From Amphiduros pacificus (lineage: Eukaryota > Annelida > Polychaeta > Phyllodocida > Hesionidae): 64,000 nt of DNA. Positions 22,806 through 34,934 of the stretch are shown here, piece by piece. Position 1 is the stretch's first letter; every line of letters begins with the position of its first letter. The notes below the pieces were generated by a model. That model made no database searches. It was given only the letters and a program-made list of their open reading frames with translations, and had not been told where the DNA came from. Location of the stretch: assembly GCA_949316495.1 (NCBI GenBank), contig OX439012.1:1891059-1955058 (forward strand). The letters run 5' to 3'. A program made the position numbers and the translations under genes.

Positions 22806-24490
22806 TGAGTATCACAGTATACAGCGAGCGAGCATGGCGTGCTTGTGTCTTGATGTATGGTGGGGTCTCGTCTCGTGTCTTTTGCATGATAAATTGCACT
22901 GAGAAGGAAAGTGATATTGCCTACCAGCCCCCAGCCACTCAGGCCTCTGCCAAGCTTGTAATTTAAGGTCGAAAATTGTTATTTGTCCACTCAAAAACAG
23001 CACGGGGCTTGATCCGAGAATTCATCACGAATATCAACAGGACATAACTTGTGAATTGAGAATATCTAATGAGACCTGAGACGTGCAGAAGGCCGCCGGG
23101 GCTCAGCTTATGAAGCATTTATTAATGTTTAACATCCACCACCATGGCAGGCCAAAGATTATTTCAAGTTTATTAGCAGACTTTCTAAATTCTGTGTGTC
23201 TCTCGAGCCTGAGGATAATATCAATAAAATCAAAATTTATAACAAGCATCCTAACAGTATCAGGGATAGAATGGTGGATCTGTGATAGTGATGTTTCAAG
23301 TAGCATGTTATTATAGTTATTTATAATCATAACAGTATTAGACATAGGGTACTACAGGTAGTATTTAATTACTAACTCTGCAGTCATTGCCCTGTTTTGA
23401 TCTCATTCAAAGTTTGGAATTCCCCGAGTCATAAATACTTGCCTTGCTCACAAAAATATCATCAAATCTGAATTGACCAACATCAGGTCATAAACTGTAA
23501 CCAGGTATCTGGCACATAAACTGACCAATCAGTACAACTGCCAGTACAAAACAGATCTATCTATATTCTTACACCAATGAGTGCACAGCCAGATTTTTCT
23601 GAATTTCAGTTGACCTTTTTATGCAATGAGCTTATGGAGGTTCTCATGTGGGTGGATCGGCATGGATATGTTGTTTATAGCATTACATTGTTTATTTCAT
23701 CCGATATCATGCCTCCGCAGAATAGCATCTTCCTCAAAGTTTCAACTCTATAGAATCCTTCATTTTGAATTATATTGCAAGTTATATATTGGAATAGAGA
23801 TAAGATTGGCCCTGTGCATGGCACCATGCAATATTTAGAGATAAATTACATGTTTGTGCCACAGAAAAACCTTGGCAGAATGGCTTATATGTAAACAAAA
23901 AGAAAACTACAAAAGACCAACTTCCCCTTTGTTTATTTTAAAGATCTTGCAGTTGATAAAACATGATTTATTCCATGAAAGGGTGATATTGAAGTGATAT
24001 GAGATGAACAAGGAATATGTCCATGTAATGCAATATTTTCAAGTGATATATGTGTCTCACAGGTCAGATTATATCCATTTAATTTCACTCATGACAAAAT
24101 TGCTCACTCAAAAATCCACATTTGAGCACAAACATGGACTGCACTCATGCTCCATGCTGTGACAATTCATCAATCCTGACCACATACCTGTATGAATCAT
24201 TGGGTCTAATATACAGTCCATCAGACCATCATGTTATTATTCCAAAACAATATTATTTTACATTTTTGATTTGCAGTCACTCTGTTACGATGCACTGGCT
24301 GCCATCTTGAATGTGAGGTCAACTTTGGCAGGTCATTAGTCACCTACCTGAATACAAGTATTTACAGTCTCCAGCTTGTTGATGTGGCTGTCAGCTCAGT
24401 TCATTGTTTCAAGTTGTTTTATGACAGTAAAGTGATTGATGCGAGCTGAGTTCTGATATACAGATATGAGGAGGTCAGGATCAAGGTCAA
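22806..24490. other. unique sequence, nothing recognised
   Basis: About 1.7 kb of single-copy, mostly AT-rich DNA. Several 60-80 codon open frames on both strands lack recognisable domains. No exon with good splice sites and a recognisable product was found. Confidence 0.55.
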
Positions 24491-24705
24491 TTGTTTGTTT
24501 GTTTGCGGTTTAGATCACTGTCAACATTATTTCAGTCATTTCATGATGAGACCTACTTGTAGCAGATTTATGAGGACAACGGGTTCACTGTTTTGGCACA
24601 GGCTTCAGCTCATGTGAAATTGTATCATGAATTCAATCTCGGCATGGCTGGGGATCGAACCCATGGCCAGGATCAAGGTCAAATACTAACCAGACAAGGA
24701 AGTTT
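24491..24705 (-). mobile_element. tRNA-derived SINE, minus strand, copy A
   Basis: On the minus strand: a degenerate tRNA head with a clear B box (GGGTTCGATCCC, RC of 24651-24662), a body containing GTAGGTCTCATCATGAAATG, and a 3' tail of AAAC-type repeats (RC of 24491-24511). The same body-plus-tail occurs at about 37598-37735 (minus) and 41074-41160 (plus), so this is a dispersed family. Confidence 0.7.
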
Positions 24706-24762
24706 GGTGGCCTCTCAGTGAGATATCCACTTCTCCTGGGAGCAAATGAGGTGCTAAACAGC

Positions 24763-24942
24763 CAGCCAGTCAGAATCTGCAAACTCCACATGTGGCCAAG
24801 CCAATCAGAATCTGCACACTCCACATGTGGCCAAGCCAGTCAGAATCTGCACCCTCCACATGTGGCCAAGCCAATCAGAATCTGCACCCTCCACATGTGG
24901 CCAAGCCAGTCAGAATCTGCACCCTCCACATGTGGCCAGTCA
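24763..24942. repeat. 35-bp minisatellite, 5 copies
   Basis: Five near-identical copies of CAGAATCTGCACCCTCCAC followed by ATGTGGCCAAGCCA. It begins about 60 bp beyond the SINE head. Open frames with GQASQNLHPPHV-type periods are artefacts. Confidence 0.9.
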
Positions 24943-25849
24943 GCCTCTGGTTGGTGTGCCTGTTGTCAGCTGCCATTATATTTTCCTATGCTTGCTTATG
25001 TATTGTTAACACAAATTGGTGAGGAAGTATTTTATGGTGAGATGTTTGTGTGGCTGAAGGGGCGACTAAGAAACCTTGAGGTACAGAGTGGCATCGTTAC
25101 ACAAACTGACCCCTCAGACTGCATACTGACCCTTCAGACTGCATACTGACCCCTTGACCTTCATACTGACCCCTCACCCCTCGGGTGGACCAACTTGACA
25201 AATATTGTTATTCCTTCTGACTTTATCCACATGTGTTCCAAAGCATGTCTAAAAGGAAGTAAGGATGGTCATCATGGTGTGAATTGCTAAGGACAGGCTC
25301 GTTATTCAGGAATAGATGATACCTCTGGCAGTGCCAGCAGCTCACCACAGGAAGTGGAATTATGGGAAGACCTGCAGCAGTTCAGCAGCACGAAGAATGA
25401 GATGAAAGGACATCAGCGCAGTCTGAGTGGTCAATAATTCTGGAGATCACTATCTATTTTCATTAAAGTTTATCTGTTTTTCAGTATTTTGAAAAAGAAA
25501 AACTTTCAGAACTGGTGATACTGTTATTACCCTTTTACCATATTTAAATTAAAGTAAAGATTTTGCCTTCAGCTATCATCAGAATAGCATGATTGAGGAA
25601 AGCTAGACATCAAAGAGAACATTTCAGCCTAGAGTTTTCTTTGAAACAGTTTTCCCTTATGGAAATGAAATGTCTTATAACTTGATGTATAGCCCTGTTT
25701 GTTTCATCTCTCAATATTTCATATGCAAACTTAATCGTTATTTCTGGGAAGTGTATGCCAATCATAACACTTGAATGTCCAAATTTAAATCAAGATTGCA
25801 GCAAGAAGTTTCATATTATTTAGGAGGTGTAGAAGCTTTGTGTGGTTTG
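24943..25849. other. unique sequence with a weak Ser-rich exon candidate
   Basis: Single-copy DNA. After TTATTCAG (ending 25309), a phase-1 frame reads IDDTSGSASSSPQEVELWED and continues for 41 codons to a stop at 25435-25437. The polypyrimidine tract is poor and there is no good donor, so it could only be an alternative terminal exon. It is not called as coding. The rest shows nothing recognisable. Confidence 0.45.
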
Positions 25850-25960
25850 CTGCAGCCCGGATGCAGCCCGGATGCTGCCCGGATGCAGCCCGGATGCTGC
25901 CCGGATGCAGCCCGGATGTTGCCCGGATGCTGCCTGGATGCTGCCCGGATGCTGCCCGGG
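25850..25960. repeat. 11-bp repeat, about 10 copies
   Basis: CCCGGATGCAG and CCCGGATGCTG alternate irregularly for about 110 bp. CpG-rich compared with its surroundings. Confidence 0.9.
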
Positions 25961-26035
25961 GAGTAATTCCTTCTTCCTGCCTATGTCCACCTACTCCTCC
26001 CAGTCTCGCCTCCGCAGGCAGCACTGCCCCTGTCT

Positions 26036-27163
26036 CCTCTGTGGTCATCTCCCCTGTGGTCATCTCCCCTGTGGTCATCTTCCCTGTGGTCATCTCCACT
26101 GTGGTCATCTCCCCAGTGGTCACCTCCTCTGTGGTCATCTCCCCTGTGGTCACCTCCTCTGTGGTCATCTCCCCTGTGGTCATCTCCTCTGTGGTCATCT
26201 CCACTGTGGTCATCTCCCCAGTGGTCACCTCCTCTGTGGTCATCTCCCCTGTGGTCACCTCCTCTGTGGTCATCTCCCCTGTGGTCATCTCCTCTGTGGT
26301 CATCTCCCCTCTGGTCATCTCCCCTGAGGTCATCTCCCCTGTGGTCATCTCCCCTGTGGTCATCTCCTCTGTGGTCATCTCCCCAGTGGTCACCTCTGTG
26401 GTCATCTCCCCTGTGGTCACCTCCTCTGTGGTCATCTCCCCTGTGGTCATCTCCTCTGTGGTCATCTCCCCAGTGGTCACCTCTGTGGTCATCTCCCCTG
26501 TGGTCACCTCCTCTGTGGTCATCTCCCCTGTGGTCATCTCCTCTGTGGTCATCTCCCCAGTGGTCACCTCTGTGGTCATCTCCCCTGTGGTCACCTCCTC
26601 TGTGGTCATCTCCCCTGTGGTCACCTCCTCTGTGGTCATCTCCCCTGTGGTCATCTCCTCTGTGGTCATCTCCCCTCTGGTCATCTCCCCTGAGGTCATC
26701 TCCCCTGTGGTCATCTCCCCTGTGGTCATCTCCTCTGTGGTCATCTCCCCAGTGGTCACCTCCTCTGTGGTCATCTCCCCTGTGGTCACCTCCTCTGTGG
26801 TCATCTCCCCTGTGGTCATCTCCACTGTGGTCATCTCCCCAGTGGTCACCTCCTCTGTGGTCATCTCCCCTGTGGTCATCTCCACTGTGGTCATCTCCCC
26901 AGTGGTCACCCCCTCTGTGGTCATCTCCCCTGTGGTCATCTCCACTGTGGTCACCTCTGTGGTCATCTCCCCTGTGGTCACCTCCTCTGTGGTCATCTCC
27001 CCTGTGGTCATCTCCTCTCTGGTCATCTCCCCTGTGGTCACCTCCTCTGTGGTCATCTCCCCTGTGGTCACCTCCTCTGTGGTCATCTCCCCTGTGGTCA
27101 CCTCCTCTGTGGTCATCTCCCCTGTGGTCATCTCCGCTGTGGTCATCTCCCCTGTGGTCATCA
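26036..27163. repeat. 15-bp minisatellite, about 75 copies
   Basis: The unit is GTGGTCATCTCCCCT (15 bp), mixed with GTGGTCACCTCCTCT, GTGGTCATCTCCACT and CCAGTGGTCACC types. Blocks of about 200-350 bp are repeated, for example 26290-26400 and 26660-26770. Because 15 is a multiple of three, frames stay open on both strands: 452 codons of VVISP-type repeats on + and 458 codons of TTGEM/TTEEV-type repeats on -. Neither has flanking recognisable sequence, so I treat both as non-coding. Confidence 0.95.
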
Positions 27164-27603
27164 GTGCGACAGTCTCCTCTTATACATTATTGACTTGATG
27201 CCATAGAAGAAATCAGCCCACATTTAATGCATACATATATTTATATTATTGTGGAATATAAGATGGATTACTCGGATATCAAAAATAAATATCAAAAATC
27301 GAACTCTCAGCATCTTTTTAGTTGTGAGAATAAAGCAATACCACAAAATGATTCAAACTTGACGTGAACTGTCAGCACTTAAGCTTTGGATTTCATTAGG
27401 ATTCATGTTTATAACCTTTCCTATGGTGAATATCATGTCACACTTTTTGGGATACATATCTTAACATTGAAATAAACTTTTATGAATAAATGAATGTTTA
27501 TCTTATCGCTCAGCCCTTATTTTAATTACTTTCAGAATAGCCTCAGATAAGATTTGCTTCATGATATCATGATAATGATTGAGATACAATCATGTTCATG
27601 GCA
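27164..27603. other. unique AT-rich sequence, nothing recognised
   Basis: Single-copy AT-rich DNA between two arrays. Confidence 0.6.
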
Positions 27604-27838
27604 GGAGGTAGGATATTGTGATGATCTCCTGGAGGTGGTCTGCGGGCTGCCTGCAGGAGGTATGGGGAGGATGATACGATGATGATATCCTGGAGTGGTC
27701 TGCGGGCAGCCTGCAGGAGGTATGGGGAGGATGATACGATGATGATCTCCTCCTGGTGGTCTGCAGGTTGCCTGCAGGAGGTATGGGGAGGATGATACGA
27801 TGATGATCTCTTGGAGTGGTCTGCGGGCTGCCTGCAGA
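27604..27838. repeat. about 60-bp tandem repeat, 4 copies
   Basis: Four copies of a 59-62 bp unit containing GGAGGTATGGGGAGGATG, ATGATGATCTCCTGG and GTGGTCTGCGGGCTGCCTGC. Confidence 0.85.
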
Positions 27839-28287
27839 CTCCGGCTGAGATGCCGAGTGTGATAGCAACTGTAAGCACCACATCATCCCATAGAAACGTA
27901 AAAGACAAAGGTCAAATATCACGGCTATAAAAGTAATAGCCAGCACTCAAATTGGAAATGCAAAATGATCAAATGTCGTAAGATCAATGCCATTTAGGGG
28001 TAAAGCTGACACTTGGTATCTTAGGAGGATTGGCATCAGCCAGAAACCATCACATCATCATGTTTAGCTAGATATTATTATGCAACTCTCAAAAAGAAAA
28101 TTATCATGTATATCAGAAAAACTTCAAATTGTTACCAAAAGCTTTGACATCTATATGTTATCATTACTTTTGTCACAGACTCAAGATTTCTACCCCACTT
28201 TGAAAATTGAAGGCCCACAATTGATGTTCTTAAACATGACTTTGACCTTTGTTTCCAAGGTCACAGACTTCAAAATGTTACTGTCAT

Positions 28288-28380
28288 GCGCAAAGTAGGA
28301 ATTTTGCACAATGTAGGAATAATTCCTACATTGTGCAGGACAAAGTAGGAATTCCTACATTGCGCAAATAAGTAGGAATA
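28288..28380. repeat. clustered palindromes around GTAGGAATTCCTAC
   Basis: A 33-bp palindrome lies at 28305-28337: arms TGCACAATGTAGGAAT and ATTCCTACATTGTGCA around a single A. Next to it is the perfect 14-bp palindrome GTAGGAATTCCTAC (28345-28358). GCGCAAAGTAGGAATT and its complement appear on both outer sides. The whole looks like nested copies of one inverted-repeat unit, able to form hairpins. The flanks (27839-28287 and 28381-28665) are unique DNA with nothing else recognised. Confidence 0.85.
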
Positions 28381-28665
28381 TCAGAGTCAAGAATCCAAAT
28401 GTCAGGAAGCTGAATGAGGTCATTGAGGAGGTTTAGGCTATATGAATGTTGGACTTTATGAACGTAGGACTGTTATAAAAATAATTATAATGATATGAGC
28501 ATGCACTGATATGAGTTGTGTGCATAATATAATATGATCTTATCAGTAGACCTACATTTCTAATTGGCAAAAAGGCATAAATATTTTTTTTAAATGTTTG
28601 TACATTTTTTGTAAAATTAAAGTGACAATCAACATTTCTATTTCCAAATATGTCATATATCTCCT

Positions 28666-29365
28666 GACCAAGCCCCTGACCAAGCTCCTGACCCAGCCCC
28701 TGACCAAGCTCCTGACCCAGCCCCTGACCAAGCTCCTGACCAAGCCCCTGACCAAGCTCCTGACCAAGCCCCTGACCAAGCTCCTGACCAAGCCCCTGAC
28801 CAAGCTCCTGACCAAGCCCCTGACCAAGCTCCTGACCAAGCTCCTGACCCAGCCCCTGACCCAGCTCCTGACCCAGCCCCTGACCCAGCTCCTGACCAAG
28901 CTCCTGACCAAGCTCCTGACCAAGCCCCTGACCCAGCCCCTGACCCAGCTCCTGACCAAGCCCCTGACCCAGCCCCTGACCCAGCTCCTGACCAAGCTCC
29001 TGACCCAGCTCCTGACCAAGCTCCTGACCCAGCTCCTGACCCAGCTCCTGACCAAGCTCCTGACCAAGCTCCTGACCAAGCCCCTGACCCAGCTCCTGAC
29101 CAAGCCCCTGACCCAGCCCCTGACCCAGCTCCTGACCAAGCTCCTGACCCAGCTCCTGACCCAGCCCCTGACCCAGCTCCTGACCAAGCTCCTGACCCAG
29201 CCCCTGACCCAGCCCCTGACCCAGCTCCTGACCCAGCTCCTGACCCAGCTCATGACCAAGCTCCTGACCCAGCCCCTGACCCAGCTCATGACCCAGCTCC
29301 TGACCAAGCTCCTGACCAAGCTCCTGACCAAGCTCCTGACCAAGCTCCTGACCAAGCTCCTGATT
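28666..29365. repeat. 12-bp minisatellite, about 58 copies
   Basis: The unit CAAGCTCCTGAC, with CCAGCTCCTGAC, CAAGCCCCTGAC and CCAGCCCCTGAC variants (two binary sites). Unit length is constant. Both strands are open (267 and 259 codons, four-residue periods), an effect of the 12-bp unit. Confidence 0.95.
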
Positions 29366-30128
29366 GACCTATTTTAGTCACAGAATCTAATATGAGTCTC
29401 CAAAAAGTGTACATTTCATAATCTTAACAAATTTTGTGACATATTTTTTTTCAAAATATGGACAATAACTTTGACATTTCAATATATCGGTTTTGACAAG
29501 CTACTGGGGGAGCGTCTGTGGCCCATCAGTCTCATTTTCAATCAGATAATGGCAACATTTAGAACTGGTATGTTTGCATGAGGCGAGTACTCAGATGACA
29601 TTTTCTGACAGTGCATTTTAAATCAGGAAGGTTGCATTTGGAAGGCATGTGACTGGATTATTTTAATAATCCTCTGATTATTTGATAACTCTGAGATAAT
29701 AGGATTAATTTCTGTATTAATTCTAAATCTCAATAACGAAGGGAGGGCGACTTTCTGGAGACTTCTCACGGATGATTATGTCTGAAAATATCATTGCGGA
29801 ATGGTCTGAGGCAGACGTTTGAGGATTTCTCATCGTGCTTGGTAAATGTTGATCATCTTCCATACATGATGAGCAAGTGCCAAATGGACCAACATTATGT
29901 CAATACGGGGCTGACGGACATCTTTATTCTGTGCCAGTGTCAAGCAAAGTAACCCTACCCAGATATGTGTCTGTTAACCCTTCACTCTGATCACTGAGAA
30001 CATCTTTTTTGTGTTAATTCGACATCTAAATGAGTAAAATAATGAGCATTAGTCCTGACTGATGATGTCCGACCTGAATGACGAAGGTTGATGATGCCAG
30101 TCATGGTTGATGGAGCACAAACCTCGAC
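29366..30128. other. unique sequence, nothing recognised
   Basis: About 760 bp of single-copy DNA; no exon or RNA gene supported. Confidence 0.6.
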
Positions 30129-30771
30129 AGACCTCCCAGAACTGACCTCCCAGGACTGACCTCCCAGGACTGACCTCCCAAAACTGACCTCACGGGACTG
30201 ACCCCCCAGGACTGACCTCCCAGGACAGACCTCACAGGACTGACCTCACAGGGCTGACCTCCCAGGACTGACCCCCCAGGACTGACCTCCCAGGACAGAC
30301 CTCACAGGGCTGACCTCCCAGGACTGACCTCCCAGGACAGACCTCACAGGGCTGACCTCCCAGGACTGACCTCACAGGACTGACCTCACAGGACTGACCT
30401 CACAGGTCTGACCTCCCAGGACTGACCCCCCAGGACTGACCTCCCAGGACAGACCTCACAGGGCTGACCTCCCAGGACTGACCTCCAAGGACAGACCTCA
30501 CAGGACTGACCTCACAGGTCTGACCTCCCAGGACTGACCTCCAAGGACAGACCTCACAGGACAGACCTCACAGGGCTGACCTCCCAGGACTGACCCCCCA
30601 GGACTGACCTCACAGGACTGACCTCACAAGTCTGACCTCCCAGGACTGACCCCCCAGGACTGACCTCCCAGGACTGACCTCCCAGGACAGACCTCACAGG
30701 GCTGACCTCCCAGGACTGACCCCCCAGGACTGACCTCCCAGGACAGACCTCACAGGACTGACCTCCCAGGG
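30129..30771. repeat. 14-bp minisatellite, about 46 copies
   Basis: The unit is GACTGACCTCCCAG, with ACAGACCTCACAGG and CTGACCCCCCAGG variants. Multi-unit blocks ending in GGGCTGACC recur. Confidence 0.95.
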
Positions 30772-31789
30772 CTGAACTCACTCACCTCAACACCAGGTTT
30801 CAGTATTGTAAATGTCAACATACAAACCTTCCGTTGAAATATCAATTTGTCAAAGAGCTTGAGGCCTTTGCTGTCATAGATATCATATTATAAAGGCTTG
30901 GTTGTGTGAAGAGTGGAGGATGTGTGGAGTATTGTTGCATTGTGAATGTGTCGTGTTTAGTAGACGTCACGTGACGGTCCTCAGGAGCGGCCTGAGATCA
31001 TCCCACATATCTGATGAAATACCCGTGTTTGACTGGTCTCCTTGATGGTTGGGAAGCACGGTATTGCCACATCAACTCTTCACTTCACCTTCCTTGTTGT
31101 AAAACAAGGAGATGGTTTTGAAAGGAGAGATTGGATTGGACATCTTCTGATTTGGCCTGGATGACAAATAGGATCTATCCAGTTATGTATTGTCTGCCAA
31201 CAAAAAGGATGCTTAGTTGGGGATGGGCAGTGCCTCAAACTCCTTCTCACCTCACTCACTCACAAAAATGCCCTTCAAATTAGAGCAAAGTTGAAACTTA
31301 TTTTGGGTGCACAAAGCACTGTGCTTTTTGCTAAAAAGAACATGAGCACTACAGCTGGTTGTAAAACCTCAGATTGAATTGCTATATTTGTGCCTGTGTT
31401 TTACCTATCAATTTTGTCATTAAATTTGTTTGATAATGCTCACAATATCTCCTGGATGAATACAGCAAATAAAAACTTCAAATATGAAGCTCTCCCTGGA
31501 TTCAGATACTGTAGAACTGTTTTTTATTTTATTTTTTTATTTTTATTTATTGGGCTGCATTGAATGAAAATCAGGAATCATGAGTAACTTTTATAACGCT
31601 GCAAGAAAAGTAAGAAAACAGGTGCAGTCAGCACAGGTCAAGTGAGAGTTAATTGTGTCAAACGGTGATCAAGAGTACAAGACGATTACAGTGGAGGAAC
31701 ATGGGAAATTGCATGTGACAGATCACATGGACCTCTGACACGCACAAAGTGTCAAGTCCAACCAGAGTGCGACACCCCAGGATCAGAAG
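30772..31789. other. unique sequence with a 12-bp CRE/E-box-like palindrome
   Basis: About 1 kb of single-copy DNA. CGTCACGTGACG at 30965-30976 is a perfect palindrome combining CRE-half and E-box motifs; a regulatory role is only a guess. No exon found. Confidence 0.5.
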
Positions 31790-32392
31790 GATCAGAAGTA
31801 TCAGCAGTGTTAGTGGGATCGGCAGTGCCAGTGGGATCAGCAGTGTTAGTGGGATCAGCAGTGTTAGTGGGATCGGCAGTGCCAGTGGGATCAGCAGTGT
31901 TAGTGGGATCAGCAGTGTCAGTGTGATCAGCAGTGTTAGTGGGATCAGCAGTGTTAGTGGGATCGGCAGTGCCAGTGGGATCAGCAGTGTTAGTGGGATC
32001 AGCATTGTCAGTGTGATCAGCAGTGTTAGTGGGATCAGCAGTGTTAGTGGGATCAGCAGTGTCAGTGGGATCGGCAGTGTTAGTGGGATCGGCAGTGTTA
32101 GTGGAATCGGCAGTGTTAGTGGGATCAGCAGTGTTAATGGGATCAGCAGTGTTAGTGTGATCGGCAGTGTCAGTGGAATCAGCATTGTCAGTGGGATTGG
32201 CAGTGTCAGTGGGATTGGCAGTGTCAGTGGGATCGGCAGTGTTAGTGGGATCGGCAGTGTCAGTGGGATCAGCAGTGTCAGTGGGATTGGCAGTGTCAGT
32301 GGGATCGGCAGTGTTAGTGGGATCGGCAGTGTTAGTGGGATCAGCAGTGTTAGTGGGATCGGCAGTGTTAGTGGGATCAGCAGTGTTAGTGG
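31790..32392. repeat. 18-bp minisatellite, left part (about 33 copies)
   Basis: The unit GTGGGATCAGCAGTGTTA, with CAG/CGG, GTTA/GTCA/GCCA and GGGATC/GTGATC variants. It stops at TTAGTGG, where the L2 LINE begins, and resumes beyond the LINE at 34975 with GTGGGATCAGCAG. Left and right are one array split by the insertion. Confidence 0.95.
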
Positions 32393-32395
32393 CTG

Positions 32396-33222
32396 TGTTT
32401 CTGGAGGAGTTCTCAACTTTCATGGAGGTTCAAGTTGTCAAGCCTGGCAAAATCCTTGTATGTGGAGATATTAATTTCCACATGGATGACATGGGTGACT
32501 CTTCAGCCAGGAGTTTTCAATGTCTGTTGGATAGTTACGATCTTGTACAGCATGTTCATGAGCCAACTCATAAGGATGGCCGTACATTGGATTTGCTCAT
32601 CACTAGAGCATGTGATTCTGAACTTGTCAAAAATGTATGGGTTGCACCTCCTAGGATAACAAAATCTCATCATGGAGTAGTGCATTGTGAGCTTCTTGTC
32701 AGAAAACCAAAATCTGAGAAGAAAAATATCTCATATAGGAATTTCAAATCAATGGATAAAGCTGCATTCATGGAGGATATTCGGTCTTCTTCATTGACTG
32801 ATACATCATTAAATACAGTAGCAGAACTAACTGCTGTATATAAAAAAGTGATGTCTGAACTGTTGGATAAGCACGCTCCCAAAAAGTCGCATGTCATCTC
32901 CCTGAGATCAGATGCACCCTGGTACAATGGTGACATTGCTGCAAAGAAAAGGAAGTGTAGAAAGCTTGAAAAAAACTATCGTAAGTCTAAGCTGACGGTG
33001 CACGAGGATGCTTACGTAAATGAAACTTTGGCTATGGCAGATTTGATTGAATCAACTCGTAAAGGATACTACCAGGATGAATTTTCAGCCTGTGGTAAGG
33101 ATCAGAAAGCCATTTTCAGAGTGTTTGATAAACTGTCTCATAGGACACAGGAAAAACAGCTTCCTGTATATGATTCTGCGGTGGCGCTAGCAAACAGATT
33201 TGCTAACTATTTTGTCGAGAAA
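32396..33222 (+). pseudogene. LINE endonuclease C-terminal fragment and linker
   Basis: In one frame from 32396: LEEFSTF, then VCGDINFH (GDxNxH motif of exonuclease-endonuclease-phosphatase proteins) near 32464, then PTHKDGRTLDLLITR near 32560. These are the last third of an L2 endonuclease. A lysine-rich linker follows. The frame also runs back into the minisatellite, making an accidental fusion frame from 32167. Near 33220-33222 one base appears missing: the family sequence continues in the next frame, while this frame stops at 33253-33255. Confidence 0.85.
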
Positions 33223-34880
33223 TTGTTATCATCAGAAAGGAGTTGGAAAATGTAAGATCAGATTACATTGATATCAGTGGAGTCAGTACTGATGATTTGT
33301 TGAGTGATTTTACTCCAGCAACTGAGGAAGAAGTAGAAAAGCTTATTCGTCAGTCTCCTTCCAAAAGTTGTCCACTAGACCCTATCCCAACTTCATTGCT
33401 GAAAGACTGTCTTGGAGTATTATTGCCAGTCATTACTAAGATTGTAAACCTGTCACTTTCTGAGGCATGTATGCCTGAGGATCTGAAGGAGGCCATACTC
33501 TACCCACTGTTGAAAAAGCTTGGTCTTGACCTTGAGGTTCTGAAGAACTTCAGACCAGTGTCTAACCTGGCTTTTATCTCAAAGATTATTGAAAAAGTGG
33601 TTGCCTTGCGGACAAAAAGTCACATGTCAATTCATGGAATGAATGAGATCCATCAGTCGGCCTACAAGGAAGGTCACTCGACAGAAACTGCACTGATCAA
33701 AGTGCATAGTGATATTCTCATGGCACTGGATAGACATGAGGGTGTACTCCTTGTTCTTTTGGATCTAAGTAGTGCCTTCGACACAGTTGACCATGAAAAG
33801 CTGCTTAGCATTCTCTACCACCGTCTTGGTTTCAGGGATAATGTCTTAGCATGGTTCAAGTCATATCTGTCAAACCGTACACAAAAGGTTGGAATTGATG
33901 GGCAGTATTCTGCAACCCATGAGCTCAAATTTGGTGTTCCTCAAGGCAGTGTATTGGGACCCATCTTGTTCACTATTTACACACTCCTAGTTGGAGATAT
34001 TATGCGAAAGCATGAAATGGATTACGAGTTTTATGCAGATGACAAGCAGCTCATGGTCTTCTTCAAACCAAAAGTGCTAGCATCTATCAGAAGTAATGTG
34101 ATGAAAATGGAGTCATGTGTTCTTGATGTACGTTTATGCTTGGCTTTTCTGTTTCTTATGTGCAATGATGGGAAGACTGAGGCCTGCGTGATAAGATCAA
34201 GGTTTCAGCCGGATTTTGATTTCCCCCCATTAAAGGTCGGATCATCAGTAATCGAGCCCAAGAAGAGTGTGCGAAACATTGGAGTTTTCTTTGATGAAAC
34301 AATGTCCATGGACGTACAAGTTAAGGCCATCATTAAATCTTGCCATTATCAACTGAGAAAGCTGTCAAAAGTCAGGAAGTTCCTCTCACATGAAGCTCGT
34401 ATACGCACAATCCATGCCCTTATCTCTAGTAAGCTGGATTATTGCAACAGCCTGTTATATGGCATACCAGTATCACTGATGAATGGCTTGCAGAAAATCC
34501 AGAACACCGCTGCCAGAATGATTCTGGGGGGACGGAAATACGACCATGTGACGCCACTATTAAAGGAACTTCATTGGCTACCAGTGGCAAAAAGGGTTGA
34601 ATACAAAATCCTAACAATGGTTTTCAAGGCTTTACACGGTAAAGCACCAATATATATATGTGATCTCATTGTGTTGGACCAGCGTCCAGGTCTACGATCT
34701 GCTTCCAAAATGCTGTTAAAAGTCCCTAAGACAAATCAAAAGACTTATGGGGATCGCAGTTTCTGTAAGGCTGGACCTGTATTGTGGAATGCACTCCCAA
34801 TGAATTTGAGACTATGCACCAACTTTGACAGTTTCAAAGCTAAACTCAAGACTCATTTATTCAGCATGGCATATAAGTAA
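33222..34880 (+). pseudogene. LINE reverse transcriptase, L2/CR1 type
   Basis: An open frame of about 550 codons (an internal ATG lies at 33243; the native frame enters from upstream). Numbered from 33243: KNFRPVSNL around residue 101, [13 protein letters not shown] from about 171, [10 protein letters not shown] from about 230, and the catalytic YADD at about 264-267, where the usual YADDTQ is YADDKQ. The thumb/C-terminal part has [12 protein letters not shown] and [13 protein letters not shown]. The catalytic residues are present, but the reading frame is cut off from the endonuclease, and the segment around 34130-34170 looks eroded. It made cDNA for retrotransposition in the parent element; here it is a relic. 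Confidence 0.9.
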
Positions 34881-34904
34881 TGTAGATTAGATTGACTTAT
34901 GTAC

Positions 34905-34934
34905 AGCGCCTTTGAGCATTACGGAAAGGGCGCT
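34905..34934 (+). other. LINE 3' UTR stem-loop
   Basis: AGCGCCTTT and AAAGGGCGCT can pair around an 11-nt loop, 24 bp after the reverse-transcriptase stop and 16 bp before the TTGA-type tail. A conserved 3' hairpin is known in L2-clade elements (for example eel UnaL2), where the reverse transcriptase recognises it. Confidence 0.7.

Noticed and set aside
30965-30976. CRE/E-box palindrome as a promoter element
   Set aside because: A single 12-bp palindrome without a nearby first exon or other promoter signals is not enough.
32167-33255. 362-codon frame joining repeat and endonuclease
   Set aside because: An accidental fusion of the 18-bp array with the truncated LINE, created by the insertion.
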